This document shows positions 18,563-26,913 of a stretch of DNA of 64,000 nucleotides, piece by piece; position 1 is the stretch's first letter, and the number at the start of each line of letters is the position of its first letter. The stretch comes from Bacillus spizizenii TU-B-10 (GTDB taxonomy: Bacteria > Bacillota > Bacilli > Bacillales > Bacillaceae). A model generated the notes under the pieces. That model did not search any database. It had not been told where the DNA came from and was given only the letters and a program-made list of their open reading frames with translations. The DNA lies in assembly GCF_000227465.1 (NCBI RefSeq), contig NC_016047.1, positions 2,150,857-2,214,856 of the forward strand. The letters are read 5' to 3'. A program made the translations under genes and the position numbers.

Positions 18563-19156
18563 TTAACTAACTTTCCCTTCCTTTTGCTTCTGTTCCTCAA
18601 CCATTTCCACAAATAGCTGAAGAAAACGAGTATCAGCAGTCAACTCTGGATGAAAAGCACAAGTAAGAACATTTCCTTCTCTTGCTGCAACAATTTTCCC
18701 ATCATATTTTGCTAACACTTCTACATTTTGCCCCGCACTTTCAATATAAGGAGCCCGGATAAAAACAGCTTTAAAAGGATCCTCAAGTCCAGTTATATCA
18801 AGATCCACTTCAAAGCTGGCAATTTGCCGGCCAAACGCATTTCGCTTTACTGAAATATCTATAATTTCCAAGTAAGATTCATCTGAAGCAAGCTCCTTAG
18901 CGACTAACACCATGCCAGCACAAGTTCCAAAGATAACTTTTCCAGCCTTGTAAAATTCTTTTAATGGATCAAAGAAATCGTAACGGTCGATAAGCTTTCT
19001 CATCGTTGTACTTTCACCACCAGGAAGAATTAACCCATCATTTTGTTCAAGTTGCTCAGGTTTCTTGATGACAACAGCCTCTAATCCCAATGCTTTAATT
19101 TGTTTCACATGCTCTGAAACGGCACCCTGTAGTCCTAAAACTCCAATTATTGCCAT
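18563..19156 (-). CDS. pdxT: Pyridoxal 5'-phosphate synthase glutaminase subunit PdxT
   Basis: A 197-residue class I glutaminase (triad type). It starts [15 protein letters not shown], has the oxyanion strand [12 protein letters not shown] and the nucleophile elbow [13 protein letters not shown] (Cys), and ends with [15 protein letters not shown] (His-Glu pair). It releases ammonia from glutamine and channels it to PdxS. The ATG at 19156 lies one base after the pdxS stop, so translation is coupled; GAGG is in the pdxS end. Compared with the chromosomal yaaE I remember, it is clearly diverged, so this is probably a second, acquired locus. Confidence 0.93.
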   Translation of the reverse strand: MAIIGVLGLQGAVSEHVKQIKALGLEAVVIKKPEQLEQNDGLILPGGESTTMRKLIDRYDFFDPLKEFYKAGKVIFGTCAGMVLVAKELASDESYLEIIDISVKRNAFGRQIASFEVDLDITGLEDPFKAVFIRAPYIESAGQNVEVLAKYDGKIVAAREGNVLTCAFHPELTADTRFLQLFVEMVEEQKQKEGKVS

Positions 19157-19157
19157 C

Positions 19158-20045
19158 TTACCAACCTCGCTCTTGCATTCTTTCTTCAAGAGATAATTTT
19201 GAAATGTCGATTCCTTTCATCGCAGTTCCAAGCTCTTTAGAAAGCTTGCTGATTAGATCATAATCAGTGTAATAAGTTGTAGCTTGAACAATAGCATTTG
19301 CAAATTTTTCAGGATTTTCAGATTTAAAAATACCTGAACCAACAAACACTCCATCAGCGCCAAGCTCCATCATTAACGCAGCATCAGCAGGAGTAGCAAT
19401 CCCTCCAGCAGCAAAGTTTACAACCGGAAGCTTACCCGTTTTTTGAATTTGTTTTAAAACCTCAAAAGGTGCTCCAAGTACTTTCGTTTCAGTCATTAAT
19501 TCATCTTCGTTCATCACAGAAATTTTGCGGACCTGAGCAGTTACTTTACGCATATGGCGAACGGCTTCCACAATGTTACCTGTACCAGGCTCACCTTTAG
19601 TACGTAGCATTGCAGCACCTTCACCAATACGGCGTGCAGCTTCTCCAAGATCACGGCAGCCGCATACAAAAGGTACAGTGAAATCGCTCTTCAATAAATG
19701 GAACTCTTCATCAGCAGGTGTTAACACTTCACTTTCGTCAATGTAATCAACCCCCATTGCCTCAAGTACTTTTGCTTCTACAATATGACCAATACGAGCT
19801 TTAGCCATTACTGGGATGGATACTGCATTCATTACTTCTTCAACAATACGGGGATCTGCCATTCTTGCAACCCCACCCGCAGCCCGGATGTCAGAAGGAA
19901 CTCTTTCTAATGCCATTACAGCAACAGCACCTGCTGCTTCTGCTACTCTTGCTTGTTCTGCATTGACAACGTCCATAATGACGCCGCCTTTTTGCATTTG
20001 AGCCATGCCTCTTTTTACAGTTTCAGTACCTAATGTTTTTTTCAT
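19158..20045 (-). CDS. pdxS: Pyridoxal 5'-phosphate synthase synthase subunit PdxS
   Basis: A 295-residue (beta/alpha)8 enzyme of the highly conserved PdxS/SNZ family. It condenses ribose 5-phosphate, glyceraldehyde 3-phosphate and ammonia to PLP. Key lysines are visible: VMAKARIGH (Lys81 type) and [17 protein letters not shown] (Lys149 type). The phosphate loop is [18 protein letters not shown]. It is co-transcribed with pdxT (one-base gap) and divergent from a PdxR-type regulator. In B. subtilis 168 pdxST sit near the origin between dacA and serS and have no PdxR, so this locus is not the standard one. Confidence 0.95.
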   Translation of the reverse strand: MKKTLGTETVKRGMAQMQKGGVIMDVVNAEQARVAEAAGAVAVMALERVPSDIRAAGGVARMADPRIVEEVMNAVSIPVMAKARIGHIVEAKVLEAMGVDYIDESEVLTPADEEFHLLKSDFTVPFVCGCRDLGEAARRIGEGAAMLRTKGEPGTGNIVEAVRHMRKVTAQVRKISVMNEDELMTETKVLGAPFEVLKQIQKTGKLPVVNFAAGGIATPADAALMMELGADGVFVGSGIFKSENPEKFANAIVQATTYYTDYDLISKLSKELGTAMKGIDISKLSLEERMQERGW

Positions 20046-20168
20046 TTGTTACACTCCATTCCATCAACTATTGTATTTAAAGAATATGTTGATTAGTATA
20101 AAAAGGAATTGACCACATTGAAAGTGCCAGTTTCTTAAAAAACAGAATGTCAGTTTTAAGGAGATGCA
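20046..20168. promoter_or_regulatory. Divergent pdxS/pdxR control region
   Basis: The 123-base region carries two similar direct repeats, TGCCAGTTTCTTAA and TGTCAGTTTTAAGG, 23 bases apart. MocR-type regulators such as PdxR usually bind direct repeats, so these are candidate operators. An additional GTGG-containing motif on the minus strand (CAATGTGGTCAA) is nearby. PdxR binding is inferred. Confidence 0.4.
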
Positions 20169-21575
20169 ATGAAAATGGAAATGCTATCATGTCATTTAGA
20201 TAGATCAAGTGATATACCTTTATATGAACAATTATATTTATATATAAAAAAAGAAATTATAGCAGGTCGCATACCATACGGGACAAAACTGCCCTCTAAA
20301 CGAAAATTAGCTGATTTTTTAAAAATCAGTCAAAACCCAGTTGAGACAGCATATGAGCAATTGGTAGCAGAAGGATATATTGAGGCTTCTCCCCGCAGGA
20401 GCTATTTTGTTATGACGTATGAAGATTTAGAATATGTACAAACAAATCAATACTTACAAGAAAATACAGAAGAAGCTCAGGAATATATAAAATACGATTT
20501 CCACCCAAGCGCTATTGACACAAAGAATTTTCCATTTTCCGTGTGGCGCAAATATGCCCGAAATACAATCGACAAAAAGAATCATTCCTTGTTACTGCTC
20601 GGAGACTCACAAGGAGAGATGGTGTTGCGGCAAGAAATCGCTCATTATCTTTATCATGCAAGAGGAGTACATTGTTCACCAGATCAAATTATTGTTGGCG
20701 CAGGCATAGAAATTTTATTGCAACAGCTATTGCTCTTATTAGATAAAAAAATGGTATATGGTGTAGAAGATCCTGGTTACCATTTAATTTTACGAATTCT
20801 GAAGAGCTATCCAAATGAAGTGTACGCTCTTGAAGTAGATGAGGAAGGAGTAAAAGTAGATACGATTCATCATAAAAATATAAATGTCGTTTATATAGCA
20901 CCATCCCATCACTTTCCATACGGAACTGTACTATCGGTAAATCGCAGGACTAAGTTGTTAAAATGGGCTGCAGCGAAAAAAAACCGCTATATTATAGAAG
21001 ATGACTACGATAGTGAATTTCGCTATATCGGAAAATCAATTCCTTCCTTGCAAAGCATGGGTCTTGCTGAAAAAGTGATTTATTTAGGAGCATTTTCAAA
21101 ATCATTGATGCCATCGATCAGAATTAGTTATATGGTGCTGCCAAGACACCTCTTGAAGCAATATAAAGAAAAGTTGTCATTCTATCACTCCCCCTCTGTC
21201 TCAAGAATTGACCAACACATTCTGGCTCAATTCTTGAAGGAAGGAGATTTCGAAAGGCATCTAAATAGGATGCGAAAGCTTTATCGCCGTAAGCTCGAAA
21301 AAGTTATAGAATTGCTAAAACCGTATGAAGATAAGCTCTCAATCATAGGAGAACACTCTGGACTTCACATAGTTCTTGTTGTTAATAATGGTATGAGTGA
21401 GGATGAACTGGTCAAAAAGGCATCTGAGGCACACATGAAAATTTACCCGATATCCACTTACTCACTCGAGAAAAAGTCTGAAAGTCCTCCAAAAATCATT
21501 CTTGGATTTGCCGGTATTCATGAAGATGAATTAGAAGATGCAGTGCAAATGTTGTTAAAGTGCTGGAGACTTTGA
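20169..21575 (+). CDS. pdxR: MocR/PdxR-type regulator (GntR HTH + aminotransferase domain)
   Basis: 468 residues. The GntR winged helix is at about 10-80 (PLYEQLYLYIKKEIIAGRIP, then GTKLPSKRKLADFLKISQN). It is fused to a fold-type I aminotransferase-like domain from about 115 to 460. The PLP lysine region is YLGAFSKSLMPSIRISYM, and the Asp of IIEDDYDSEFRY would contact the pyridine nitrogen. Such proteins sense PLP and control pdxST, and this one is divergent from pdxST, which fits well. The start has AAGGAG seven bases upstream. Orthology to named PdxR proteins is inferred from architecture and context. Confidence 0.85.
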   Translation: MKMEMLSCHLDRSSDIPLYEQLYLYIKKEIIAGRIPYGTKLPSKRKLADFLKISQNPVETAYEQLVAEGYIEASPRRSYFVMTYEDLEYVQTNQYLQENTEEAQEYIKYDFHPSAIDTKNFPFSVWRKYARNTIDKKNHSLLLLGDSQGEMVLRQEIAHYLYHARGVHCSPDQIIVGAGIEILLQQLLLLLDKKMVYGVEDPGYHLILRILKSYPNEVYALEVDEEGVKVDTIHHKNINVVYIAPSHHFPYGTVLSVNRRTKLLKWAAAKKNRYIIEDDYDSEFRYIGKSIPSLQSMGLAEKVIYLGAFSKSLMPSIRISYMVLPRHLLKQYKEKLSFYHSPSVSRIDQHILAQFLKEGDFERHLNRMRKLYRRKLEKVIELLKPYEDKLSIIGEHSGLHIVLVVNNGMSEDELVKKASEAHMKIYPISTYSLEKKSESPPKIILGFAGIHEDELEDAVQMLLKCWRL

Positions 21576-21611
21576 TTTATTTTCATTCAAACAGAATACC
21601 CCTAGACATCC

Positions 21612-21940
21612 TTATCGGTTGGGATAAAAAAACAAAATAAACGTAGATACTGTGGTTTCCCCTATATTTTTATAAGTATGATACACATCTCCTGGGAAAA
21701 CCACAGCTTCTCACAGAAGAAGCTCTGTAGACTTTATCTTCTATTTCAATTTCTATATTTCCAGTGGAAATGAAAACATATTCTTTAACGCCCTTATAAT
21801 GAGGATTGGACTTAGGTACGCCACCTGATTTTATTTCCATTTTATAAACCTCAAATTTAGTTTCATTATCAAAAAGAATAAATGGACAAGTCATATAATT
21901 TCCGTCATCTTCTATCAAGTGGGTAGAATTGTCTGATTTC
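21612..21940 (-). pseudogene. Cupin domain remnant of an XRE-cupin regulator
   Basis: The minus strand reads FEVYKMEIKSGGVPKSNPHY, then VKEYVFISTGNIEIEIEDKV. A frameshift near 21722 moves the rest into another frame (EAVVFPGDVYHTYKNIGETT), with a stop at 21612. This is the C-terminal cupin of HTH-cupin regulators. The N-terminal HTH is deleted at the junction near 21940, where an asparaginase remnant begins on the other strand. Confidence 0.6.
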
Positions 21941-21944
21941 ACTA

Positions 21945-22408
21945 TTTTTATAGATGGTTGCGGCGTTCCTGTACATGGTATTCCTCTTTATAATGCAGCA
22001 TTAGGTTACGCAAAGCTTGCATGCCCAGATGGACTGAAACCTGAGTTAAAAGATTCATGTGAGAGAGTTTTCTCAGCAATGAATAATGCACCTGAGATGG
22101 TAGCTGGTACAGGCGGATTCTGCACTGAACTTATAAAGAAGACTAACGGGAAACTTATTGGAAAGCTCGGATCTGACGGGGTATATTGTGTAGCAATTAA
22201 AGGATTGGACATTTGTATTGCAATAAAAATTGAAGATGGGAATTACTCTAGAGCAATAGCTCCGATTGTTATAAGATGTCTCGAGGATCTTGGTGTGTTA
22301 AATCCCTCGGAAACGAAAAATTTGAGATCATTTAAAAGTATGAATATAACCAATGCTTCAAATAGCGAAGTTAATGCTGCGTTTCACCTTGACGAGGCAG
22401 TTCATTGA
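21945..22408 (+). pseudogene. C-terminal half of a type II-like asparaginase
   Basis: About 150 residues match the C-terminal half of the asparaginase family of about 335 residues. They contain IDGCGVPVHGIPLYNAALGY, GTGGFCTELIKKTNGKLIGK and GSDGVYCVAIKG. The N-terminal half and the ribosome site are missing. The ATG at 21929 lies in the neighbouring cupin remnant on the opposite strand, so it is probably not used. The head-to-head arrangement with the cupin piece indicates one deletion that removed both promoters and both 5' ends. Confidence 0.65.
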
Positions 22409-22610
22409 TCTAAAGTTATGACTCGAACTATAAACGAAGCATCCCGGAATGTTACTCTAGCACCTAATCATGAATTCCTCGATTGATTTTACTTCTAAAT
22501 TAACCGTTAATGTAACGGCTTTTTCTCATCTCTAAGAAGATAAGCGAATCTTGTTTTACAATAGTAATACATTTTTCACTATTGTCTCCTCTGCCCTGCA
22601 CCATGCAAAT

Positions 22611-22640
22611 AAAACGGCAGGAATTATATTCCTGCCGTTT
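22611..22640. terminator. Palindromic terminator-like hairpin
   Basis: AAAACGGCAGGAAT pairs with ATTCCTGCCGTTT. It lies about 100 bases beyond the lacI remnant stop. A second, smaller hairpin (AACCGTTA/TAACGG, then five T) is at 22500-22525 behind the asparaginase remnant. Confidence 0.65.
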
Positions 22641-22743
22641 CATATCGTGTACGTTTCCCAATGAGATCGAACCAGATATCCCTTCCCTGATTATGTGAGA
22701 AATAATATTACTCCATTAAATAGAGTACGTACTCCAGCAATTT

Positions 22744-22878
22744 TTAAGTCGTCCCACCTTCAAAAAGCTGTACGGGCAAATACGTTTCAAGCGGCAAATC
22801 ATCAAATTCGCCTTCAATTTGTTTTTCTAAAATCTCAATGGCTGTTTCGGAAATTAATTCGATCGGCTGATCAGTAGG
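22744..22878 (-). pseudogene. C-terminal tail of a LacI-family regulator
   Basis: The minus strand reads PTDQPIELISETAIEILEKQ, then LPLETYLPVQLFEGGTT and a stop, the usual end of LacI/GalR sugar repressors (compare QP..ISE.A...L..QI). Everything upstream is gone: the frame runs directly into the complement of a GH32 gene at about 22879. It was presumably the repressor of the sucrose/fructan genes beside it. Confidence 0.6.
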
Positions 22879-22879
22879 T

Positions 22880-23236
22880 TTGAAGATTCTCGGCCTTGAA
22901 GAAGAAGAAACAGCTATCAAATACAGCATAACTGATCAAAAGCTCTCACTCGATTGCTCTAAGATGGGGAAATCGCGAGACAGTGTGAGAAATGCGCCGC
23001 TAGACGCAAATGGAAAGCTGACACTGCGTATATTTATCGACAGATCCTCGATCGAAGTATTCGCAAACCATGGAGAAATAACGATGACTAGCCGCATTTA
23101 TCCGAAAAAAGATCGATTGGGAATTGAGCTTTTTTCTGAGAAAGGCGCTGTAAGGGTTGAGGAATTCACCTATTGGACTTTAAAAGACATCTGGAAGGAA
23201 GATGAATCGCTTGAAAAAGATATTTTGCATCGGTGA
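22880..23236 (+). pseudogene. C-terminal remnant of a GH32 sucrose/fructan hydrolase
   Basis: About 118 residues of the GH32 C-terminal beta-sandwich remain, with LTLRIFIDRSSIEVFANHGE, the hallmark of sucrose-6-phosphate hydrolases and levanases. The catalytic five-blade propeller, where all active-site acids lie, is deleted. The 3' end overlaps the intact fructokinase start (23202), as in scrB-scrK operons. The junction to the lacI tail at about 22879 shows that the whole divergent promoter and both gene fronts were lost. Confidence 0.7.
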
Positions 23237-24203
23237 AACACTGATTGATTTCATTCCAGTCCAAAAAGAAAAGGCTTTACAAGATGTCACATCCTTTGAA
23301 CGCGTTGCCGGCGGCGCGCCGATGAATGCGGCAATCGCTGCTGCAAAATACGGCGCACATGCCGTCATGCTGACGAAGATTGCTAACGATCATTTCGGGG
23401 ATTATATAGTTGGCGTACTTAAAGAAAATGGCGTAGATACTTCTTTTATTATTCAAAGCGATCAAGGTGAAACCGGATTGGCATTTGTATCTGTAGACAA
23501 GTCTGGGGAAAGGAGCTTTCATTTTTATCGAAAAAATGCCGCCGATTTGCTGCTTTCACCGGATGAGTTGATGTCGGAAAGATTTAATCAAGGAGATATG
23601 CTTCACTTTTGTTCAATCGATTTAGTTGACAGTCCAATGAAACAAGCCCATATCAAAGTTATTGAGGACTTTCAAAGAATCGGTGGAATCATTAGCTTTG
23701 ACCCCAATATCAGGCTTCCTTTATGGCCTGATGAGGCAAGCTGCCGTGAGACGATTCTGAGGTTTTTGCCTCTTGCGAATATCGTAAAAGTGTCCGATGA
23801 GGAATTGCAGTTTATCACAACCATTGATGACGAACAAGAAGCAGTCACATCGCTTTTTACCGGACTTGTTAATGTCGTTGTTCTGACAAAAGGAAACGAC
23901 GGTGCGGCGATTTATTTAAAAAATGGCGAGTCGTACGAACATAAGGGATTTAAAGTAGCTGTTTGCGATACAACCGGTGCGGGCGATGCCTTTATCGGCG
24001 GCTTTTTATCTGAATTGATGTCAATCGGCATATCAAAGGAGACGCTGTGCGAACAAATAAGTAAACATCACCGGCGCTTGCTGACGTTTGCAAATGCAAG
24101 CGGAGCTCTCACTGCTTCTGTAAAAGGAGCAATTCACGCTGCACCGGGCAGACAGCATGTACTGAACTTTATTTCGGCTAGGACGGAAATCCAAGAAAAA
24201 TAA
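23202..24203 (+). CDS. PfkB-family fructokinase
   Basis: A 333-residue ribokinase-like sugar kinase. It starts KIFCIGETLIDFIPVQKEK and has the substrate signature GGAPMNAAIAAAKYG. The C-terminal PfkB signature DTTGAGDAFIGGFL contains the catalytic Asp and anion hole. The start ATG follows GGAAGGAAG and lies inside the end of the GH32 remnant, indicating a former sucrose-utilisation operon. It is predicted to phosphorylate fructose to fructose 6-phosphate. It looks intact, but its operon promoter has been deleted, so expression is doubtful. A terminator follows. Confidence 0.85.
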   Translation: MNRLKKIFCIGETLIDFIPVQKEKALQDVTSFERVAGGAPMNAAIAAAKYGAHAVMLTKIANDHFGDYIVGVLKENGVDTSFIIQSDQGETGLAFVSVDKSGERSFHFYRKNAADLLLSPDELMSERFNQGDMLHFCSIDLVDSPMKQAHIKVIEDFQRIGGIISFDPNIRLPLWPDEASCRETILRFLPLANIVKVSDEELQFITTIDDEQEAVTSLFTGLVNVVVLTKGNDGAAIYLKNGESYEHKGFKVAVCDTTGAGDAFIGGFLSELMSIGISKETLCEQISKHHRRLLTFANASGALTASVKGAIHAAPGRQHVLNFISARTEIQEK

Positions 24204-24210
24204 GAACTTA

Positions 24211-24253
24211 GAAATAATCCACTCATATTTACTAAAGAAGAGTGGATTATTTC
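24211..24253 (+). terminator. Terminator of the fructokinase gene
   Basis: GAAATAATCCACTC and GAGTGGATTATTTC form a 14-base-pair stem just after the stop. Confidence 0.75.
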
Positions 24254-24454
24254 TCTTGCACTGCCCAACTCTTACAGTAGTTTAATGTAAACGTTCTGCC
24301 ATGAAATAAAAAATACTGGTGACTTATCTACTGAACTACCTCAATAAAGACTTGCTTATGAGGATAACAAAGTCGTTTTACAGGAACTAACTTAATTTAA
24401 TTTAAACCTTTTTTAAAATCAGACATTATTAAAACATAACAAGGGGAGATATTA

Positions 24455-25015
24455 ATGATAAAAGAAAAAGAGAAAATGTTAGCCGGGGATTTATATAATC
24501 CGTCGGACCCCGAGTTAGCAAAAGACAGACAAAACGCAAGCCAACTTGTTAGAATTTACAATCAATCTACAGAAACCGAAGTAGTTAAACGGGTTAATTT
24601 ATTGAAAGAGTTACTTGGTTCATCAGGAGAAAACGTATATATGCAACCCAATATTAGGTTTGATTATGGATATAACACTTATGTAGGCGATAACTTTTTC
24701 GCAAATTTTGATTGTACAATTTTAGATGTATGTGAAGTCCGATTTGGTGATAACTGTATGCTTGGACCTAGTGTGCAAATCTATACGGCTACACACCCAC
24801 TTCATCCAACAGAACGCAATTCAGGGTTAGAATATGGAAAACCCATTACTTTCGGAAATAATGTATGGATTGGGGGAAGTTCAGTAATAAATCCAGGAGT
24901 TACGATAGGTAACAATGTGGTTATTGCTGCTGGTTCTGTTGTTACTAAAAATGTGCCAGATAATGTTGTTGTTGGGGGCAATCCAGCTCAATTAATTAAA
25001 CATCTCGAAATATAA
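24455..25015 (+). CDS. Maltose/galactoside O-acetyltransferase-like (LbH fold)
   Basis: A 186-residue left-handed beta-helix acetyltransferase. The N-terminal Mac domain is [20 protein letters not shown]. The hexapeptide repeats follow from about 70 to 180 ([20 protein letters not shown], then [20 protein letters not shown]). The catalytic His lies in [13 protein letters not shown]. The family (Maa, LacA) transfers acetyl from acetyl-CoA to maltose, glucose or galactosides. GGGGAG precedes ATG 24455. It resembles B. subtilis Maa but sits elsewhere, so I give no symbol. Confidence 0.88.
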   Translation: MIKEKEKMLAGDLYNPSDPELAKDRQNASQLVRIYNQSTETEVVKRVNLLKELLGSSGENVYMQPNIRFDYGYNTYVGDNFFANFDCTILDVCEVRFGDNCMLGPSVQIYTATHPLHPTERNSGLEYGKPITFGNNVWIGGSSVINPGVTIGNNVVIAAGSVVTKNVPDNVVVGGNPAQLIKHLEI

Positions 25016-25084
25016 TACACTAGCGTTTTCGATCAGTAAAAGAGGTATGATCCTTAAATCAGTTAGGCTTTATTCTGTTTCAAC

Positions 25085-25297
25085 AGCTGGAACCAGCATA
25101 TCGCATCTTTTATAATTAACGGGAACGATACTTCAATAATTTATGATTACAAAGATTATCCAGATGTGAAATACGGTCGCTGCGACAATTGCGATTACAC
25201 TTTGTTCAAAAGCACTGTAAAAAGTGGTGTATTCTTGCGTGAATGCCGGCGTTGTGGGATGAAAAAGAGCATTTATTTTAATGCTCTTTTTGCTTAA
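25085..25297 (+). pseudogene. Zinc-ribbon-like coding remnant without a start
   Basis: The open frame reads FIINGNDTSIIYDYKDYPDV, then KYGRCDNCDYTLFKSTVKSG, then VFLRECRRCGMKKSIYF. Two CxxC pairs (CDNC and CRRC) are typical of a zinc ribbon. No in-frame ATG, GTG or TTG with a ribosome site precedes it. It is homologous to the shorter wreck at 4236-4315. The terminator-like hairpin at 25263-25290 overlaps its end. Confidence 0.45.
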
Positions 25298-25382
25298 GCC
25301 CTTTCTTTCTATTCCTTCTGTAACCTGCATAAGAGCCGCCAAAAATAGCGATAAACATTGCAATCCAAATGAATATATTCAA
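25278..25382 (-). CDS. Small membrane protein, 34 residues, TTG start
   Basis: A 34-codon frame starts with TTG at 25382, six bases behind GGGGG. It encodes a single hydrophobic segment (NIFIWIAMFIAIFGGSYAGY) followed by a basic tail (RRNRKKGLKQKEH). This is the layout of small bitopic membrane peptides, with the positive tail in the cytoplasm. The hairpin AAAAAGAGCAT/ATGCTCTTTTT overlaps its 3' end and could terminate it. It resembles hydrophobic type I toxin-like or holin-like peptides only in size. Confidence 0.45.
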   Translation of the reverse strand: MNIFIWIAMFIAIFGGSYAGYRRNRKKGLKQKEH

Positions 25383-25496
25383 GTCAAATCCCCCAATTTT
25401 AAATAAAACACTTCTTTTATCTTGATTCTTTATGCTCTCGGATTAAGACGCGTAATCATGTTAAGGTTAATTCATGACTGCATAAGGAGTGATACC

Positions 25497-25727
25497 TTGC
25501 TAAAAGTTGCAAAAATTTCGGTTTCTTGCATTGCATTAGTCTTGTGCGTATACTCACTGTTCAATCAAAATGAATTATTGTTGATTGTTGTGCAATTATT
25601 TGTTGCCGCCCTTTTATCATTAGTCGGAGTTGAAGCGATATTAAGCAAACAAAAACTGTCTGGATATTTACTGTTTGGATCAGCAGCCTTCTTACTTGTT
25701 GTAAACGGTGTGAAATTCATGATTTAA
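25497..25727 (+). CDS. Small membrane protein, 76 residues (DUF3953-like)
   Basis: The TTG start at 25497 is chosen because AAGGAGT lies seven bases upstream; the open frame extends further back without a ribosome site. Two or three hydrophobic helices are visible (ISVSCIALVLCVYSLF, VVQLFVAALLSLVGVEAIL, YLLFGSAAFLLVVNGVKFM). Size and pattern resemble the DUF3953 family (YczI) of Bacillus. The assignment is tentative. Confidence 0.55.
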   Translation: MLKVAKISVSCIALVLCVYSLFNQNELLLIVVQLFVAALLSLVGVEAILSKQKLSGYLLFGSAAFLLVVNGVKFMI

Positions 25728-25736
25728 TTTAATGTG

Positions 25737-26129
25737 TTAATTTCGTAGGAATATCGAATCCCAAAACCAATAAATAAACGCAGCTACAATACTCATAATG
25801 TAATACTCAAAGCTTCTGAACACGGTAAGAGCATTTGGCGGATAATCAACAAACCAGAACAAAAACACAGCTGAAAAGGCCACTGCAATATAAATTAAAA
25901 AATTGATCAAACTGAATTTTCTGCGCCTTCTTCTTAGCCACACTTGCAAAGGGACAGCAAACACCAAGTAAGTGATTAAAGCGTAAAATGCAATGATGCC
26001 GATAGTGACTAATGCGATTGCCATAAAACCGGAGTAAACAAACATATACAGACCAAAGATTAGACCATATGACAAACTTGAAATTGCCAGAGTATAAACA
26101 TAACTGTTTACCATTTTATTAGATAGCAA
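25737..26129 (-). CDS. UPF0715 family membrane protein
   Basis: 130 residues with four hydrophobic helices: VYTLAISSLSYGLIFGLYMF, FMAIALVTIGIIAFYALITY, LINFLIYIAVAFSAVFLFWF and YYIMSIVAAFIYWFWDSIF. The pattern and the YGLIFGLYMF opening resemble the UPF0715 group (YwlA, YoaG, YopD). TTG at 26129 is taken as the start because AGGAGG lies six bases upstream; the ATG at 26201 lacks one. It converges with the 76-residue gene (ten-base gap). Function is unknown. Confidence 0.6.
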   Translation of the reverse strand: MLSNKMVNSYVYTLAISSLSYGLIFGLYMFVYSGFMAIALVTIGIIAFYALITYLVFAVPLQVWLRRRRRKFSLINFLIYIAVAFSAVFLFWFVDYPPNALTVFRSFEYYIMSIVAAFIYWFWDSIFLRN

Positions 26130-26208
26130 TTTTATCCTCCTGTCGTAGAAAAACCTATAACAGTGCAGAACTTTACTTAAGCCAAATAGCTTTAGCAGCA
26201 TCTATTTT

Positions 26209-26251
26209 TGACGTCATGGTGGATGCCCGAATCCAAATTCAAAGAGGATGA
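26209..26251 (+). pseudogene. Last 13 codons of a lost rap gene
   Basis: DVMVDARIQIQRG followed by TGA matches the usual Rap C-terminus (compare KVLYARKQIQR in the other remnant at 13320-13380). The stop overlaps the ATG of a phr-like gene by ATGA, as in real rap-phr pairs. Everything upstream of 26209 belongs to other sequence. Confidence 0.6.
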
Positions 26252-26391
26252 AATTTAAACTTGCATTAGCCACCTTGTCAGTTGTCGTAGGGTTAGCAAT
26301 TTTTAGTGGCTTTCCATCCTCGAATGACAAAGGATTCCATGAAGCTAAAAGGAACATTACTTCTATTCAACCAACCAAGTTTTTTGTCTAA
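26248..26391 (+). CDS. Orphan PhrE-like signalling peptide precursor
   Basis: A 47-residue precursor with an N-terminal export signal (MKFKLALATLSVVVGLAIFS). A hydrophilic part contains HEAKRNITSIQPTKFFV. B. subtilis PhrE, as I remember it, ends EASRNVTLAPTHEFLV, with the mature pentapeptide SRNVT and the same kind of C-terminal extension. The equivalent here is KRNIT. AGAGG precedes the ATG. The cognate rap upstream is lost apart from its last 13 codons, so if expressed (rap-phr units also use a sigma-H promoter before phr) the peptide would act on another Rap or on none. Confidence 0.65.
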   Translation: MKFKLALATLSVVVGLAIFSGFPSSNDKGFHEAKRNITSIQPTKFFV

Positions 26392-26712
26392 TGTTTAACC
26401 GGTTAGAAGCATTATTGAACAATGGGTGCTACTAATTTGTCAACTCTTGATTAATCATTAGCTAATTAAATTAAAAAGGCTGCACTACAAAATACAGTTT
26501 CAAAATAAAATTTTAATGGTTAACTTTCAAAAAGGCTTATATGAAATGAATCAGAGGACTATTGAAAAATTGAGTACATGATTCTTCAGTAAATCTTGTA
26601 CAAGTGATGGATAACATGATATTGCCCGCCCGTACCTGGATCATCAGAAACCGGATTTTATTTTAGAGTTAATATGATTAGACATAATAAGTCATATATC
26701 GACGAAAGTTTG
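26392..26712. other. Gene-free stretch
   Basis: AT-rich sequence with scattered stops in all frames. No RNA gene, repeat or coding remnant that I can support. Confidence 0.4.
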
Positions 26713-26913
26713 TTACCACAAATGCAAAGCAAGAAACGAAAGCGCCCATGCCAATATGCCGAACATTACAAAGAACCTTAGAAAAGTCTCATATTTTGTA
26801 AGTCTTCGTTCTCTTTTTGTTTTACCCAATCTCCAATAAAGGGCGTAGCCGGAGAACAATAAAATTATTTGTCCAAGTTGCGACACAGATTCTAAAAATT
26901 CTATACCATTCAT
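26713..26913 (-). CDS. Small two-helix membrane protein, 66 residues
   Basis: 66 residues starting at ATG 26913 behind GAGGTG. Two hydrophobic helices (LGQIILLFSGYALYWRL and FLRFFVMFGILAWALSFLAL) are separated by a strongly basic loop (GKTKRERRLTKYE), which should face the cytoplasm. It resembles small uncharacterised YoyD/YozP-size proteins of the B. subtilis group. No function can be given. Confidence 0.6.
   Translation of the reverse strand: MNGIEFLESVSQLGQIILLFSGYALYWRLGKTKRERRLTKYETFLRFFVMFGILAWALSFLALHLW

Noticed and set aside
20046..20168. Possible PLP or thiamine riboswitch before pdxS
   Set aside because: The 5' region is too short, and no conserved riboswitch core or terminator/antiterminator pair can be drawn. 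Control by the divergent PdxR is simpler.
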